This document shows positions 26,914 to 35,428 of a stretch of DNA of 64,000 bases, in pieces. The stretch spans positions 1-64,000 of the forward strand of contig SVFI01000006.1 of NCBI GenBank assembly GCA_015056905.1, in the 5' to 3' direction. The notes under the pieces were generated by a model, which was given only the letters and a program-made list of their open reading frames with translations, ran no database searches and was not told the origin of the DNA. The translations under genes and the position numbers were made by a program. This stretch comes from Lachnospiraceae bacterium. Lineage in GTDB: Bacteria > Bacillota > Clostridia > Lachnospirales > Lachnospiraceae. Position 1 is the stretch's first letter. Every line of letters starts with the position of its first letter.

Positions 26914-27846
26914 GTGAAGAATAATAAGAAAAAGACAGTTGAATACGGAAAGTACGGTTTTAGATTTATCGCGCCGTTCTTCATTGTGTTTTTAGTTTTC
27001 CAGTTTTATCCACTTCTGTATACTTTCTATGAATCATTTAGATATGAACATAAAGTAGGCAGAAATAGTGCCACAATGGTATTTGGATTTGGAAACTACG
27101 CAAATTATGTCTTCTCCGGAAACGGTGAAGTGTGGCAGGCCATTCTTGTCACAATTGGTTTATGGTTATTGAATTTTATCCCACAGATTCTTTTATCTTT
27201 GTTACTGGCAGCTTGGTTTACAGATATCCAGTTGAAGTTAAAAGGTCAGGGTGCATATAAAGTTATTATGTATATGCCGAATATTATTACAGCAGCTACT
27301 ATTGCCGTGTTATTCTACAGCTTATTTGATGTACATGGTTCTATGACAGCTGTTTTAAGAGCATTAGGTCTATGCGGTGAAAATGGTGTTTTATTGCAGG
27401 GCTGGTGGTCATTTGGTATTATCGCTTTCATCCAGTTCTGGATGTGGTATGGAAATACGATGATCGTGCTTATTGCCGGTATTATGGGTATCAACCCGGC
27501 TCTTTACGAAGCAGGTATGGTGGATGGTGCTACAGCGAGACAGATGTTCTTCAAGATCACAGTGCCGCTGTTAAAACCGATTTTGCAGTTTACAATGGTA
27601 ACATCTGCAATCGGTGGTTTACAGATGTACGATATTCCGCAGCTGTTCAATGAAGGTGCTCCGGTTATCAATGTCGCTGGTGCAAAGGTATTTTCTACAA
27701 GAACTATCGTTATGTTGATTAAATCCTACATCAATGCAGGTGCTCAGCAGAACTACGGTAGAGCTGCGGCATATTCAGTCGTTCTGTTTATTATAACTCT
27801 CATTGTAAGTATGGTATTCTACAAACTTACATCAGAAAAGAATTAA
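26914..27846 (+). CDS. Sugar ABC transporter permease (MalF-type)
   Basis: Inner-membrane permease with six predicted helices, the first at FIAPFFIVFLVFQFYPLLYT. The ABC permease EAA loop is EAGMVDGATARQMFFKITVPLL near residue 193, where the ATPase docks. GTG 26914 is chosen because GGGAG lies 7 bases before it and the protein then begins KNNKKKTVEYGKYGFRF, normal for this family; a longer in-frame start would lie inside the upstream stem-loop. It is followed after 21 bp by the partner permease. No ATPase gene is nearby, so a shared MsmX-like ATPase is probably used. Confidence 0.9.
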   Translation: MKNNKKKTVEYGKYGFRFIAPFFIVFLVFQFYPLLYTFYESFRYEHKVGRNSATMVFGFGNYANYVFSGNGEVWQAILVTIGLWLLNFIPQILLSLLLAAWFTDIQLKLKGQGAYKVIMYMPNIITAATIAVLFYSLFDVHGSMTAVLRALGLCGENGVLLQGWWSFGIIAFIQFWMWYGNTMIVLIAGIMGINPALYEAGMVDGATARQMFFKITVPLLKPILQFTMVTSAIGGLQMYDIPQLFNEGAPVINVAGAKVFSTRTIVMLIKSYINAGAQQNYGRAAAYSVVLFIITLIVSMVFYKLTSEKN

Positions 27847-27867
27847 GGATAGGAGGTATAATAAAAG

Positions 27868-28728
27868 ATGATTAATTCAAAAAGCAATGTATCGGCTAAA
27901 AAGATTTTTAGATACGTAGTATGCATTTTTTTATGTGCCCTTGCTATCTTCCCATTTTATGTGTTGATTATTAACTCAACATTGCCATCAAATACGATTA
28001 AACAGGGTATTCATATGTTACCGGGCACGAATTTCATCGCGAACTATAAGTCGCTGATGTTAAAGTCTAGTGTAACTTCTTCTGTTTCTCTTTGGAAGGC
28101 GTTATTTAACTCGTTAATCGTTACAGTACCTACGACTGTTCTTCAGGTTTATTTTGCGACATTAACAGCTTATGGTCTTACTGTATACCAGTTCAAAGGT
28201 AGAAATCAGGCATGGGCATTTATCTATGCTATTATGATGATTCCTACACAGGTTTCTATCATCGGTTTGATTAAAGTTTGTGATATCACAAATATGTATG
28301 GTACATATTGGCCATTAATTCTTCCGGCTATGGCTGCTCCGACAACTGTTTATTTCATGAAACAGTATATGGCATCCGGTCTTTCGGTTGAAATTATCGA
28401 AGCTGCTCGTATCGACGGTTCCGGCGAGTTCCAGACATTTAATACAATCGCCCTTCCGCTTATGAAACCGGCTATGGCTACACAGGCTATCTTCGCATTC
28501 GTTGCATCATGGAATAACCTGTATACACCATCTATCTTATTAGCTACAGAGAGAGATTTAGCAACAATGCCAATGTTCATTGAAGGTTTGAAGTCAAACG
28601 ACAAACAGCGTGACTTTGGTGAGATTTATGCAGGTATGTTAATTACTGTTCTTCCAATCTTAGTTGCTTACTTACTCTTGTCTAAATACATCGTTGCCGG
28701 TGTAGCACTCGGTGGTGTAAAAGAATAA
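27868..28728 (+). CDS. Sugar ABC transporter permease (MalG-type)
   Basis: Second membrane subunit of the importer, 286 residues, with an N-terminal helix YVVCIFLCALAIFPFYVLII and about six helices in all. The EAA-type loop is EAARIDGSGEFQTFNTIALPLMKPA near residues 176-200, where the conserved Gly sits. AGGAGG lies 13 bases upstream of the ATG. The C-terminus SKYIVAGVALGGVKE is typical of MalG-like carbohydrate permeases. A strong terminator follows, so the operon is binding protein plus two permeases only. Confidence 0.92.
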   Translation: MINSKSNVSAKKIFRYVVCIFLCALAIFPFYVLIINSTLPSNTIKQGIHMLPGTNFIANYKSLMLKSSVTSSVSLWKALFNSLIVTVPTTVLQVYFATLTAYGLTVYQFKGRNQAWAFIYAIMMIPTQVSIIGLIKVCDITNMYGTYWPLILPAMAAPTTVYFMKQYMASGLSVEIIEAARIDGSGEFQTFNTIALPLMKPAMATQAIFAFVASWNNLYTPSILLATERDLATMPMFIEGLKSNDKQRDFGEIYAGMLITVLPILVAYLLLSKYIVAGVALGGVKE

Positions 28729-28755
28729 TTTTTATTCTTATAAAAGAGTGATTAT

Positions 28756-28803
28756 AAGTGCAATTACGCAAATTATTAAAATTTTGTGTAATTGCACTTT
28801 TTT
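28756..28803 (+). terminator. Terminator of the sugar ABC operon
   Basis: Arms AAGTGCAATTAC and GTAATTGCACTT, 20-base loop, then a run of Ts. Confidence 0.85.
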
Positions 28804-28804
28804 G

Positions 28805-28834
28805 TTGTCATGGGCGTGCGCAATGTATTATAAT
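28805..28834 (+). promoter_or_regulatory. Likely promoter of the foldase operon
   Basis: TTGTCA, 18 bp, TATAAT, about 50 bp before the start codon at 28885. Confidence 0.6.
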
Positions 28835-28884
28835 GTGTATTGTTGCATAGAAAATTTGCAATGAGATATACTAGGAGGATGATT

Positions 28885-29985
28885 ATGAAAATCAAAAGAA
28901 TTATTTCGCTGATTATCGTGCAGATGTTATGCGTTTTTATGCTTGCCGGTTGTTCGGGAAATGCACAGCAGGCACAGGGCGAAGGTGTTGCGCTGGTGGG
29001 TGAGCAGATTATTTCTGTTGAGGATGCGAAAAAGACAGTTGTATTTACAATAGAAGAAGAGGACGTTACTCTGGATGAAATGTATTTATATTACATTCAG
29101 TATTTATTCAATAATAAAGTAACGGCGGAGCAGATGAATGATGCCAAGAAGGCAGAGCTTGATTCCACGGTTGTCAGCCAGATGATGGTAGATACTGTGG
29201 AGTATTTGCTTGCGTTGCAGATGGAGGAATTGGAAGTAACGGATGAGGATTTGGCAGAATCACAGAAGGGTGCTGAGAATTTTTACAATTTCTTCGGTGA
29301 AGGTACTTTAGCTAATTATGGAATCGATAAGGCAACGGTAGAGGAATTGTTCCGTAAGCAGACCTATGTTGCTGCCGTGACAAACAAGGCGATTGAGGAT
29401 CTTTCCAAGAGTAATTTGGAACAATACGAGGAAGAGTATAAGGATTTGAATTTTCACAGTATCACATATGCGCTTTTCCCGAGTATTGCGTATGATGAGG
29501 AAGGGAACAAAGTGTCAGATGAGGCAGGAAATAATGTTTCCCTGTCTGAAAGTGAAATGAAGCAGCAACTTGCAAAAGCACAGGAACTTCAGAAGAGAGC
29601 TGCTTCAGGTGAGAAGACGATGGAAGAACTCATTGAGGAGTATGGTGTTTCTCATTGTTCCGGTGTGGAGCGTAACTATGAAGGTGCGTATGCGAAGGAA
29701 CTCAATGATGTCGTGAAGGCATTAAATGAAGGTGATGTTTCCGAGGTTATTACAATGGATGCGGGTTACATGGTAGCCAGAATGGACAAGAAGAATGACC
29801 AGGAGTACAAGGATTATATGATTTCTTATGCCGCGCAGCAGATGGCGCAGTCGCTTCTTCCGAAAATGCAGGAAAAATGGGCAGAGCAGGCAGGGCTTGA
29901 TAAAGTTGTGGTAGATGAAAAAACGGTAAGTGCTATTGATGCAAAAGCAATCTGCGGCGAAATGAAAATGAAAGGTTTATACTAG
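28885..29985 (+). CDS. PrsA-like peptidyl-prolyl isomerase lipoprotein
   Basis: Membrane-anchored foldase thought to help secreted proteins fold outside the cell. The signal MKIKRIISLIIVQMLCVFMLAGC has the lipobox Cys at residue 23. A SurA-like N-terminal helical region (residues 60-180) precedes a parvulin-type domain: FHSITYALFP near residue 193, then a helix, EELIEEYGVSHCSG, and a DVVKALNEGDVSEVI segment typical of rotamases near residue 275. ATG 28885 has AGGAGG 6 bases upstream. The next gene starts two bases after the stop, so these genes are coupled. Target proteins are unknown. Confidence 0.8.
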   Translation: MKIKRIISLIIVQMLCVFMLAGCSGNAQQAQGEGVALVGEQIISVEDAKKTVVFTIEEEDVTLDEMYLYYIQYLFNNKVTAEQMNDAKKAELDSTVVSQMMVDTVEYLLALQMEELEVTDEDLAESQKGAENFYNFFGEGTLANYGIDKATVEELFRKQTYVAAVTNKAIEDLSKSNLEQYEEEYKDLNFHSITYALFPSIAYDEEGNKVSDEAGNNVSLSESEMKQQLAKAQELQKRAASGEKTMEELIEEYGVSHCSGVERNYEGAYAKELNDVVKALNEGDVSEVITMDAGYMVARMDKKNDQEYKDYMISYAAQQMAQSLLPKMQEKWAEQAGLDKVVVDEKTVSAIDAKAICGEMKMKGLY

Positions 29986-29986
29986 A

Positions 29987-30721
29987 ATGAACAAAGGGAA
30001 ACAGGTAGATAAAAGAAATTTCCTATTAAAGGGATGGGAGATTTTTGGAGACATTTTCATGATAAATGTCATGTTTGTGCTCTGTTCGCTTCCGATTTTT
30101 ACAATCGGAGCATCACTTTGCGCGCTGTATGCAGTAAGCATAAAGCTGGTAAATAGGGAAGATGGATCTATTACGAAGAGTTTTATCAGAGAGTTTAAGC
30201 GCAATTTTAAACAGGGTACAATTGCGTGGATAGTTGTTATGCTGGCCATTGTGGCAATCTGGGGTGAGCTTCTTTATATTGCGAATTTCGGAGATGTGAT
30301 GACGAAAATATACACTGTGGTTGTTGTTTTGGAAATTGTCGGACTTGCGCTTGTGCTTCCGTTCCTGTTTCCATTGATTGCGCGGTATGAAAATACTCTT
30401 TGGAATACGATTCGAAATGCGTTTTTGCTTTCCATCAGTAATTTGGGAAAATGGCTGAAAGTATTTTTGGCGTGGTTTGCGCCGATTGCGTTATCAATTC
30501 TTGAACCGGCGCTGTTTTTTAACACTTGGTATTTGTGGCTTCTTATTGCGTTTGGACTGATTGGCTATGGGACGTCGCATTCGATTCTCGTGGTATTTGA
30601 ACGTGTCAGTGATGTAAAAGAAGAGGATATGAAGAGAGAGGAAATTGAGCAGGAAAAGCGGAACACGCACGGAGCTATCAGAAAGCGCGCCATGATGGGG
30701 GCAGAAGAAAGTGAAGAATGA
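29987..30721 (+). CDS. YesL/DUF624-family membrane protein
   Basis: A 244-residue membrane protein with five or so helices, starting with the DUF624 signature IFGDIFMINVMFVLCSLPIFTIG (residues 20-42) and ending in a charged cytosolic tail. YesL homologues often sit near sugar ABC genes; their role is unknown. The start codon lies two bases after the foldase stop and has no Shine-Dalgarno of its own, which points to translational coupling. The stop overlaps the next start (ATGA). Confidence 0.85.
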   Translation: MNKGKQVDKRNFLLKGWEIFGDIFMINVMFVLCSLPIFTIGASLCALYAVSIKLVNREDGSITKSFIREFKRNFKQGTIAWIVVMLAIVAIWGELLYIANFGDVMTKIYTVVVVLEIVGLALVLPFLFPLIARYENTLWNTIRNAFLLSISNLGKWLKVFLAWFAPIALSILEPALFFNTWYLWLLIAFGLIGYGTSHSILVVFERVSDVKEEDMKREEIEQEKRNTHGAIRKRAMMGAEESEE

Positions 30722-31146
30722 ATAAGGCGGACTATATAAAAACGATTGAAAAAGCGTTGGTGGGTCATGTGAGTGCACAGGAGCTGCAGGATACAGTCAC
30801 ATACTATCGCGATTATATTGATATGGAAATCCGTAAAGGCAGGACGGAAGAGGAAGTGCTGGAGAGTCTTGGAAATCCGCGCCTGCTGGCAAAGAGTATT
30901 ATTACTGCAAGGCAGGAGAAAGAAAATGTCGAGCATGAATCTGTGAAACAGTCTGCGTGGCAGGAAAGGGAGAAACAGACAAGCGGATTTCGGATTCCGT
31001 TGCCGGTTCTTATTTTAATTATTTTCCTGTTTTTGGGAATGATTATCGGTGTACTGTTTTCGATTGCAAGATTTTTAATGCCGATATTGCTTCCGGTGTT
31101 TCTTGTGATTGGCGTGATATCGATGTTAAAACGATGGAAACGTTAG
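30718..31146 (+). CDS. DUF1700/HAAS-domain membrane protein
   Basis: A 142-residue protein with a helical N-terminal domain in which DTVTYYRDYIDMEIRKGRTEEEVLESLGNP is diagnostic of DUF1700 (HAAS) proteins, which usually pair with PadR-type regulators in Firmicutes. The C-terminal third holds two membrane helices (LPVLILIIFLFLGMIIGVLF and FLMPILLPVFLVIGVISML). The start overlaps the DUF624 stop. No PadR gene is adjacent here, which is unusual. The operon of foldase, YesL-like and DUF1700 suggests an envelope-stress or secretion role, by inference. Confidence 0.85.
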   Translation: MNKADYIKTIEKALVGHVSAQELQDTVTYYRDYIDMEIRKGRTEEEVLESLGNPRLLAKSIITARQEKENVEHESVKQSAWQEREKQTSGFRIPLPVLILIIFLFLGMIIGVLFSIARFLMPILLPVFLVIGVISMLKRWKR

Positions 31147-31190
31147 CTGATAACTGGAATAATTTGTAAAAAGAAAAATAAAAAGGTAAA

Positions 31191-31220
31191 AAGCGCATCA
31201 GGGGTGATGCGCTTTTTTGG
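31191..31220 (+). terminator. Terminator of the foldase operon
   Basis: AAGCGCATCA, GGGG, TGATGCGCTT then TTTT. The gap that follows (31215-31394) also contains a hairpin ACAACAG...TGTTGT (31246-31274) with a bulge and no obvious gene. Confidence 0.9.
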
Positions 31221-31394
31221 GGAGTATAAATATAAATACTATTTTACAACAGAGCAATTGGGGATTGCTGTTGTACTTAAATTATAGGTCATTCAATTCA
31301 ATTTAGCAAGCTTTTTTTGTCATGAAAAAAGATGAATGAAAAAAATTTTTCTCCACATACTATTGCTGTAACCGGAAAAAAGGAGGAATTGAAA

Positions 31395-31550
31395 ATGGCA
31401 AAAAACGATTACAACTCACAGAATAACTCACAGAACAACCAGGATTACAAAAACAATTCTAAGAATAGTTATCAGGACAACAGCCAGAAAAACACAAACA
31501 ATGATAACAATTCCAAAAACTCTACAAAGAACGAGAGTAACTGCAAGTAG
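31395..31550 (+). CDS. Asn/Ser/Lys-rich micropeptide, 51 aa
   Basis: Very low-complexity peptide (MAKNDYNSQNNSQNNQDYKN at the start): about a third Asn, the rest mainly Ser, Lys, Gln and Asp, with one Cys next to the end and no hydrophobic core. It is very likely translated: AGGAGG lies 8 bases before the ATG and a terminator follows at once, so it is a single-gene unit. Composition recalls the Asn/Gln-rich gamma-type spore proteins of Bacillus, but no sequence match is claimed and those are not expected in Clostridia. Function unknown. Confidence 0.6.
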   Translation: MAKNDYNSQNNSQNNQDYKNNSKNSYQDNSQKNTNNDNNSKNSTKNESNCK

Positions 31551-31563
31551 TCTGTGACAGGAA

Positions 31564-31593
31564 AAAAGGGGCAATATATTGCCCCTTTTACAT
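31564..31593 (+). terminator. Terminator after the Asn-rich micropeptide gene
   Basis: AAAGGGGCAA, TATA, TTGCCCCTTT then T. Placed 14 bp after the stop, it marks the micropeptide as a discrete transcription unit. Confidence 0.9.
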
Positions 31594-31663
31594 ATATAAA
31601 GTGATGTGCTGTCGAATAGGGAAAAAGATTGACAGTGTATGAAATTCAATTTAAGATAGAGTT

Positions 31664-32809
31664 ATGAAAAAATTTGAATGTATTGTTCCTTGCCATTTTG
31701 GCCTGGAAGCGGTGTTAAAAAGAGAAATTATAGATTTGGGATATGAGATAACATCGGTCGAAGACGGTCGCGTCACCTTTTTGGGAGATGCGGAAGCTGT
31801 TTGTCGCGCCAATGTTTTTTTGCGTACAGCGGAAAGAATCCTCATTAAAATAGGCTCTTTTCATGCAGAAACATATGATGATTTATTTGAAGGGACGAAA
31901 GCGCTTCCGTGGGAAGAGTGGATTCCGAAGGATGGTAAATTCTGGGTGGCAAAGGCGGCCAGTGTGAAGAGCAAATTGTTTAGTCCTTCCGATATCCAGT
32001 CCATTATGAAAAAAGCTATGGTGGAGAGAATGAAATCCAAGTATCATATTGAGTGGTTTGCGGAAGACGGTGAGCGTTTTCCGATTCGTGTCTTTTTGAT
32101 GAAAGACGAAGTGACGGTAGGACTTGATACAACAGGAGATTCGCTACATAAGAGAGGCTATCGTAAGTTGACGGCGAAAGCTCCGATTGCGGAAAATCTT
32201 GCGGCTGCGCTCATTATGCTGACGCCGTGGAATAAAAGCAGAATTCTTGTGGATCCGTTTTGCGGGAGTGGAACTTTCCCAATCGAGGCGGCACTGATGG
32301 CGGGAAATGTGGCACCGGGTATGAATCGCAATTTTCTTTCGGAAAGCTGGGGACATTTGATTGCTAAGAAAGAATGGTACGATTGTATTGACGAGGCCAA
32401 TGACCTGATCGATTTCAGCGAAATGCCGGATATTCAGGGATATGATATGGATGGAGAGATGGTGCGTATTTCCAGAGAAAATGCCAAGCTGGCGGGTGTG
32501 GAGCAGTATATACATTTCCAGAAGAGAAGTGTAGAACAGCTCAGCCATCCGAAGAAATACGGATTTTTGATTACGAATCCGCCATATGGTGAACGACTGG
32601 AGGAGAAGGCATCTCTTCCGGCAATTTATACAGCGCTTGGCGAGAGGTACAGAGCGCTTGACAGTTGGTCGCTTTATATGATTACGTCCTATGAGGCAGC
32701 ACAGCAGTACATCGGACGGAAGGCAGACAAAAACAGGAAAATATACAATGGAATGATGAAAACTTATTTTTATCAGTTCATGGGACCGAAACCACCGAGA
32801 AGAACATAG
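31664..32809 (+). CDS. RNA (guanine-N2) methyltransferase, THUMP domain, RlmL/YpsC-like
   Basis: SAM-dependent RNA methyltransferase, probably acting on 23S rRNA as in RlmL-N/YpsC proteins. An N-terminal ferredoxin-like and THUMP region (residues 1-155, with VEDGRVTFLGD) binds RNA. The catalytic Rossmann domain has LVDPFCGSGTFPIEAALMA near residue 195 and the amino-methylase motif TNPPYGERLEEK near residue 304. At 381 residues it matches the single-domain Firmicute form. Ribosome site is weak (AAGATAGAG). It leads a unit with the amidase-like gene, rdgB and the phosphodiesterase gene. Confidence 0.9.
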   Translation: MKKFECIVPCHFGLEAVLKREIIDLGYEITSVEDGRVTFLGDAEAVCRANVFLRTAERILIKIGSFHAETYDDLFEGTKALPWEEWIPKDGKFWVAKAASVKSKLFSPSDIQSIMKKAMVERMKSKYHIEWFAEDGERFPIRVFLMKDEVTVGLDTTGDSLHKRGYRKLTAKAPIAENLAAALIMLTPWNKSRILVDPFCGSGTFPIEAALMAGNVAPGMNRNFLSESWGHLIAKKEWYDCIDEANDLIDFSEMPDIQGYDMDGEMVRISRENAKLAGVEQYIHFQKRSVEQLSHPKKYGFLITNPPYGERLEEKASLPAIYTALGERYRALDSWSLYMITSYEAAQQYIGRKADKNRKIYNGMMKTYFYQFMGPKPPRRT

Positions 32810-32818
32810 GATGAAACA

Positions 32819-33883
32819 ATGTCAGACAGATTAGCTACAGTATATATATGGATAACATTGCTTGTTTCTGCGTCTGTAATAGCAATTATGGTGCTGACAG
32901 GGAAGCCGCAGCAGGATTCGTTGCAGGCTGCAAGCACGGAGCAGGATACGGAGCAAATGACGAGAAGTTTTTGTGTGGCGAATGATTCGCTTGCGGAAAA
33001 CAGTCTGAATATGTTCCTGCCTGCGGGGACAGAGGAAAAGCATGTTACTATTGAAAATGATTATATGAATAAAATACTTCGGATTTGCATTTCGAAACAG
33101 ACGGAAAAACCGGTGACGGGGGAATGGTTTTATGAACACCCGTTGCAGATAAATGCGTTTGCTGAGGGAGTGAAGCTGGATGAGGATGCGAATATGGTTA
33201 CGATTTCTCTTCCGTTTGAGAGTGTTTTTGAATGGGAAACAAAGTATGGAAAAAAGAGCGGACAGAACTGTCTTTATGTGCAGTTGACCCAACCGAAGGA
33301 GAAATATGAGAGGATTGTTGTGCTTGATGCGGGGCATGGCGGTGCGGATACAGGATATATTGTTTCCGGGGTAGATGAAACAACGGTGCTGGAGGAAGAA
33401 GAACTGGCTCTTGCGGTTGTGACAAAAGCAGGAAGTTTGCTTGAAAAAGAGGGAATTCATGTCTATTATACGAGACAGGAGAATAATCCGTCTGAGGAGG
33501 AACGGGTTGCCCTCGCAAATGAGACGCAGGCGGATATGCTCATTAGTGTTCATGCGGACTATGCAGATGACACATCTTTGTATGGAATGCGTACGATATA
33601 TAATGAGACGTATTTTATACCGAATTTTGCAAGTGCGGATTTGGCATACCTTCTTCTGGAAAAAGTAGCTGCAAGCACGAATGAAAAGGCGATTGGGTTT
33701 GAACCGGCGTCGGGTGAGAGTTATATGATACAGAATGCGATGGTACCGGTGGCACAGCTGAATATTGGATATTTGTCCAATAAGCAGGAACAGAAGTTGC
33801 TTGGAAGAGAAGATTATATTGACCGTATCGCGTCCGGAATCTGTGACGCGGTAAAGGCCGGTTATAAGGAGATAGAGAAATGA
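32819..33883 (+). CDS. N-acetylmuramoyl-L-alanine amidase-like protein (Amidase_3), catalytic Glu replaced
   Basis: Cell-wall amidase fold, exported or anchored by an N-terminal helix (residues 6-26). A middle region (residues 55-150) resembles an AMIN-like beta domain. The Amidase_3 domain has zinc-ligand motifs VLDAGHGGADTG (His173) and ISVHADYAD (His245), and between them EEELALAV for the zinc Glu. In active relatives the last motif reads VExGFLSN with a catalytic Glu; here it is AQLNIGYLSN with Asn315. It may therefore be inactive and act as a binding protein or regulator. The stop overlaps the start of rdgB (ATGA), so expression is linked. Confidence 0.8.
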   Translation: MSDRLATVYIWITLLVSASVIAIMVLTGKPQQDSLQAASTEQDTEQMTRSFCVANDSLAENSLNMFLPAGTEEKHVTIENDYMNKILRICISKQTEKPVTGEWFYEHPLQINAFAEGVKLDEDANMVTISLPFESVFEWETKYGKKSGQNCLYVQLTQPKEKYERIVVLDAGHGGADTGYIVSGVDETTVLEEEELALAVVTKAGSLLEKEGIHVYYTRQENNPSEEERVALANETQADMLISVHADYADDTSLYGMRTIYNETYFIPNFASADLAYLLLEKVAASTNEKAIGFEPASGESYMIQNAMVPVAQLNIGYLSNKQEQKLLGREDYIDRIASGICDAVKAGYKEIEK

Positions 33884-34473
33884 AAGAAATCGTATTAGCA
33901 AGTTCCAATAAAGGAAAAGTCCGTGAAGTGGAAATGATGATGATGGATATGGGGATTAAGGTGATTCCGTTGTCCGAAACAACGTTTACGGAGGAGATAG
34001 AAGAGAACGGCGCGACATTTGAAGAGAATGCGGTGATCAAAGCCAAGGCGGTTGCGGATGTTCTTGGGGTTCCTGTGCTTGCGGACGACTCCGGGCTTGA
34101 GATTGATTTTCTTGACAAGGCACCGGGGATTTATTCGGCGAGGTATCTTGGACACGATACGCCGTATAGCGTGAAAAACCAAATGATATTGGAAAAATTG
34201 CAGGATGTACCGAAGGAGCAGAGAACGGCGCGCTTTGTGTGCTCCATGGCGCTTGCTATGCCTTATGGTGCGGTTCTTACGACGACGGCGACAATGGAGG
34301 GGGAAATCGGATACGAGATTAAGGGTGAGAACGGCTTTGGCTATGACCCGATTTTCTTTCTGCCGGAGTTTGGGATGAGTTCTGCCGAGATTTCACCGGA
34401 GCAGAAAAATGAAATCAGTCACAGAGGCAAAGCTTTGAGACAGATGAAAGAAGAAATTGCGAAGTTAAAGTAG
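33880..34473 (+). CDS. rdgB: XTP/dITP pyrophosphatase (RdgB/HAM1)
   Basis: House-cleaning enzyme that hydrolyses dITP and XTP to monophosphates, keeping deaminated purines out of DNA. Typical motifs: VLASSNKGKVREVE (residues 5-18) for nucleotide binding, ADDSGLEIDFLDKAPGIYSARY near residue 68, GENGFGYDPIFF near residue 149 and SHRGKALRQM near residue 183. At 197 residues the length is normal. The ATG overlaps the amidase stop by four bases. The YfcE-like gene follows 8 bases downstream, an order common in Firmicutes. Confidence 0.95.
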   Translation: MKEIVLASSNKGKVREVEMMMMDMGIKVIPLSETTFTEEIEENGATFEENAVIKAKAVADVLGVPVLADDSGLEIDFLDKAPGIYSARYLGHDTPYSVKNQMILEKLQDVPKEQRTARFVCSMALAMPYGAVLTTTATMEGEIGYEIKGENGFGYDPIFFLPEFGMSSAEISPEQKNEISHRGKALRQMKEEIAKLK

Positions 34474-34481
34474 GATTTTTT

Positions 34482-34961
34482 ATGAGAGTATTGATTGTGA
34501 GTGATACACATCGCAACAATGACAATTTTTTTCGTGTCATAGAAAAAATCAAAGAAATTGATCTTGTCATTCACTGCGGTGATGTGGAGGGAAGTGAGTA
34601 TGCTATCAGTGAGGGAGCGGGATGCGAAGCGCTGATGGTCATGGGAAATAATGATTTTTTCTCGGATTTGCCGAGGGAAATTGAAACGGAGATAGGCGGA
34701 TACCGGGTGCTGATTACGCATGGACATAGCTATTGTGTTTCCATGGGCAGCGAGCGCATCAAGGAGGAAGCCATTCTGCGCGGATTTGATATTGTGATAT
34801 TCGGGCATACGCACAAGCCGCTCGTGGAGCGGGATGAGGACGTGATTGCACTAAATCCCGGCAGTCTTTCTTATCCGAGACAGGATGGAAGAAGACCGAG
34901 CTATATGATTATGGAAATCGACAGAGACGGGGAGGCGCACTTTACCGTCAACTACCTTTAA
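34482..34961 (+). CDS. YfcE/MJ0936-type metallophosphoesterase
   Basis: Small calcineurin-fold phosphodiesterase (159 residues). The metal-binding motifs are in order: SDTHRNND near residue 7, HCGDVEG near residue 30, GNNDF near residue 52, THGH near residue 76 and GHTHKP near residue 107. YfcE-type enzymes hydrolyse phosphodiesters in vitro; the natural substrate is unknown. The gene lies directly after rdgB with which it is often fused or paired in Firmicutes. No clear terminator follows; the tRNA promoter lies 25 bp beyond the stop. Confidence 0.92.
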   Translation: MRVLIVSDTHRNNDNFFRVIEKIKEIDLVIHCGDVEGSEYAISEGAGCEALMVMGNNDFFSDLPREIETEIGGYRVLITHGHSYCVSMGSERIKEEAILRGFDIVIFGHTHKPLVERDEDVIALNPGSLSYPRQDGRRPSYMIMEIDRDGEAHFTVNYL

Positions 34962-34986
34962 AAGCTAAAAAAATTGCAAAAATAGG

Positions 34987-35015
34987 TTGACAAGGCAAAA
35001 ACCATATAATATAAT
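34987..35015 (+). promoter_or_regulatory. Strong promoter of the tRNA cluster
   Basis: Consensus TTGACA, 17 bp, consensus TATAAT, 32 bp before the first tRNA, as expected for stable RNA. Confidence 0.85.
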
Positions 35016-35046
35016 ATGACTTGCGTCACGGATAATAGTGTGTTAA

Positions 35047-35121
35047 CGGGGTGTGGCTCAGTTTGGCTAGAGCACCTGGTTTGGGACCAGGGGGTCGCAG
35101 GTTCGAATCCTGTCACCCCGA
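35047..35121 (+). tRNA. tRNA-Pro (anticodon TGG)
   Basis: Acceptor CGGGGTG pairs with CACCCCG, discriminator A. Anticodon stem CCTGG/CCAGG with loop TTTGGGA. T loop TTCGAAT. CCA is not encoded. Confidence 0.96.
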
Positions 35122-35137
35122 TTTTTTACGCATACTT

Positions 35138-35208
35138 GCGGGTGTAGTTCAATGGTAGAACACCAGCCTTCCAAGCTGGATACGTGGGTTCGATTCCCAT
35201 CACCCGCT
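35138..35208 (+). tRNA. tRNA-Gly (anticodon TCC)
   Basis: Acceptor GCGGGTG pairs with CACCCGC, discriminator T. Anticodon stem CCAGC/GCTGG with loop CTTCCAA. No encoded CCA. The 112-bp spacer after it (35209-35320) holds no gene; a short TGATGTC/GGCATCA hairpin is the only feature. Confidence 0.96.
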
Positions 35209-35320
35209 TGATGTCTTTAAAGGCATCACAGGCAGCCAACCTGAATACAGGACAAAGGTGCCCCATTATTATTCAATCAAATGGTATTTTGCCAGAGAAG
35301 CAAATCATACTAACAGATGT

Positions 35321-35394
<74 letters not shown>

Positions 35395-35428
35395 TGTGAG
35401 GGAAGGACACCTTCCCTCAAAGTTTTAT

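Noticed and set aside
31246-31274. A small regulatory RNA
   Set aside because: There is a bulged hairpin ACAACAG...TGTTGT but no clear promoter or U run to support a separate RNA.
32831-33901. A 356-codon reverse frame opposite the amidase-like gene
   Set aside because: Very long but Arg/Ile/His-rich with no domain; the forward frame has clear Amidase_3 motifs.
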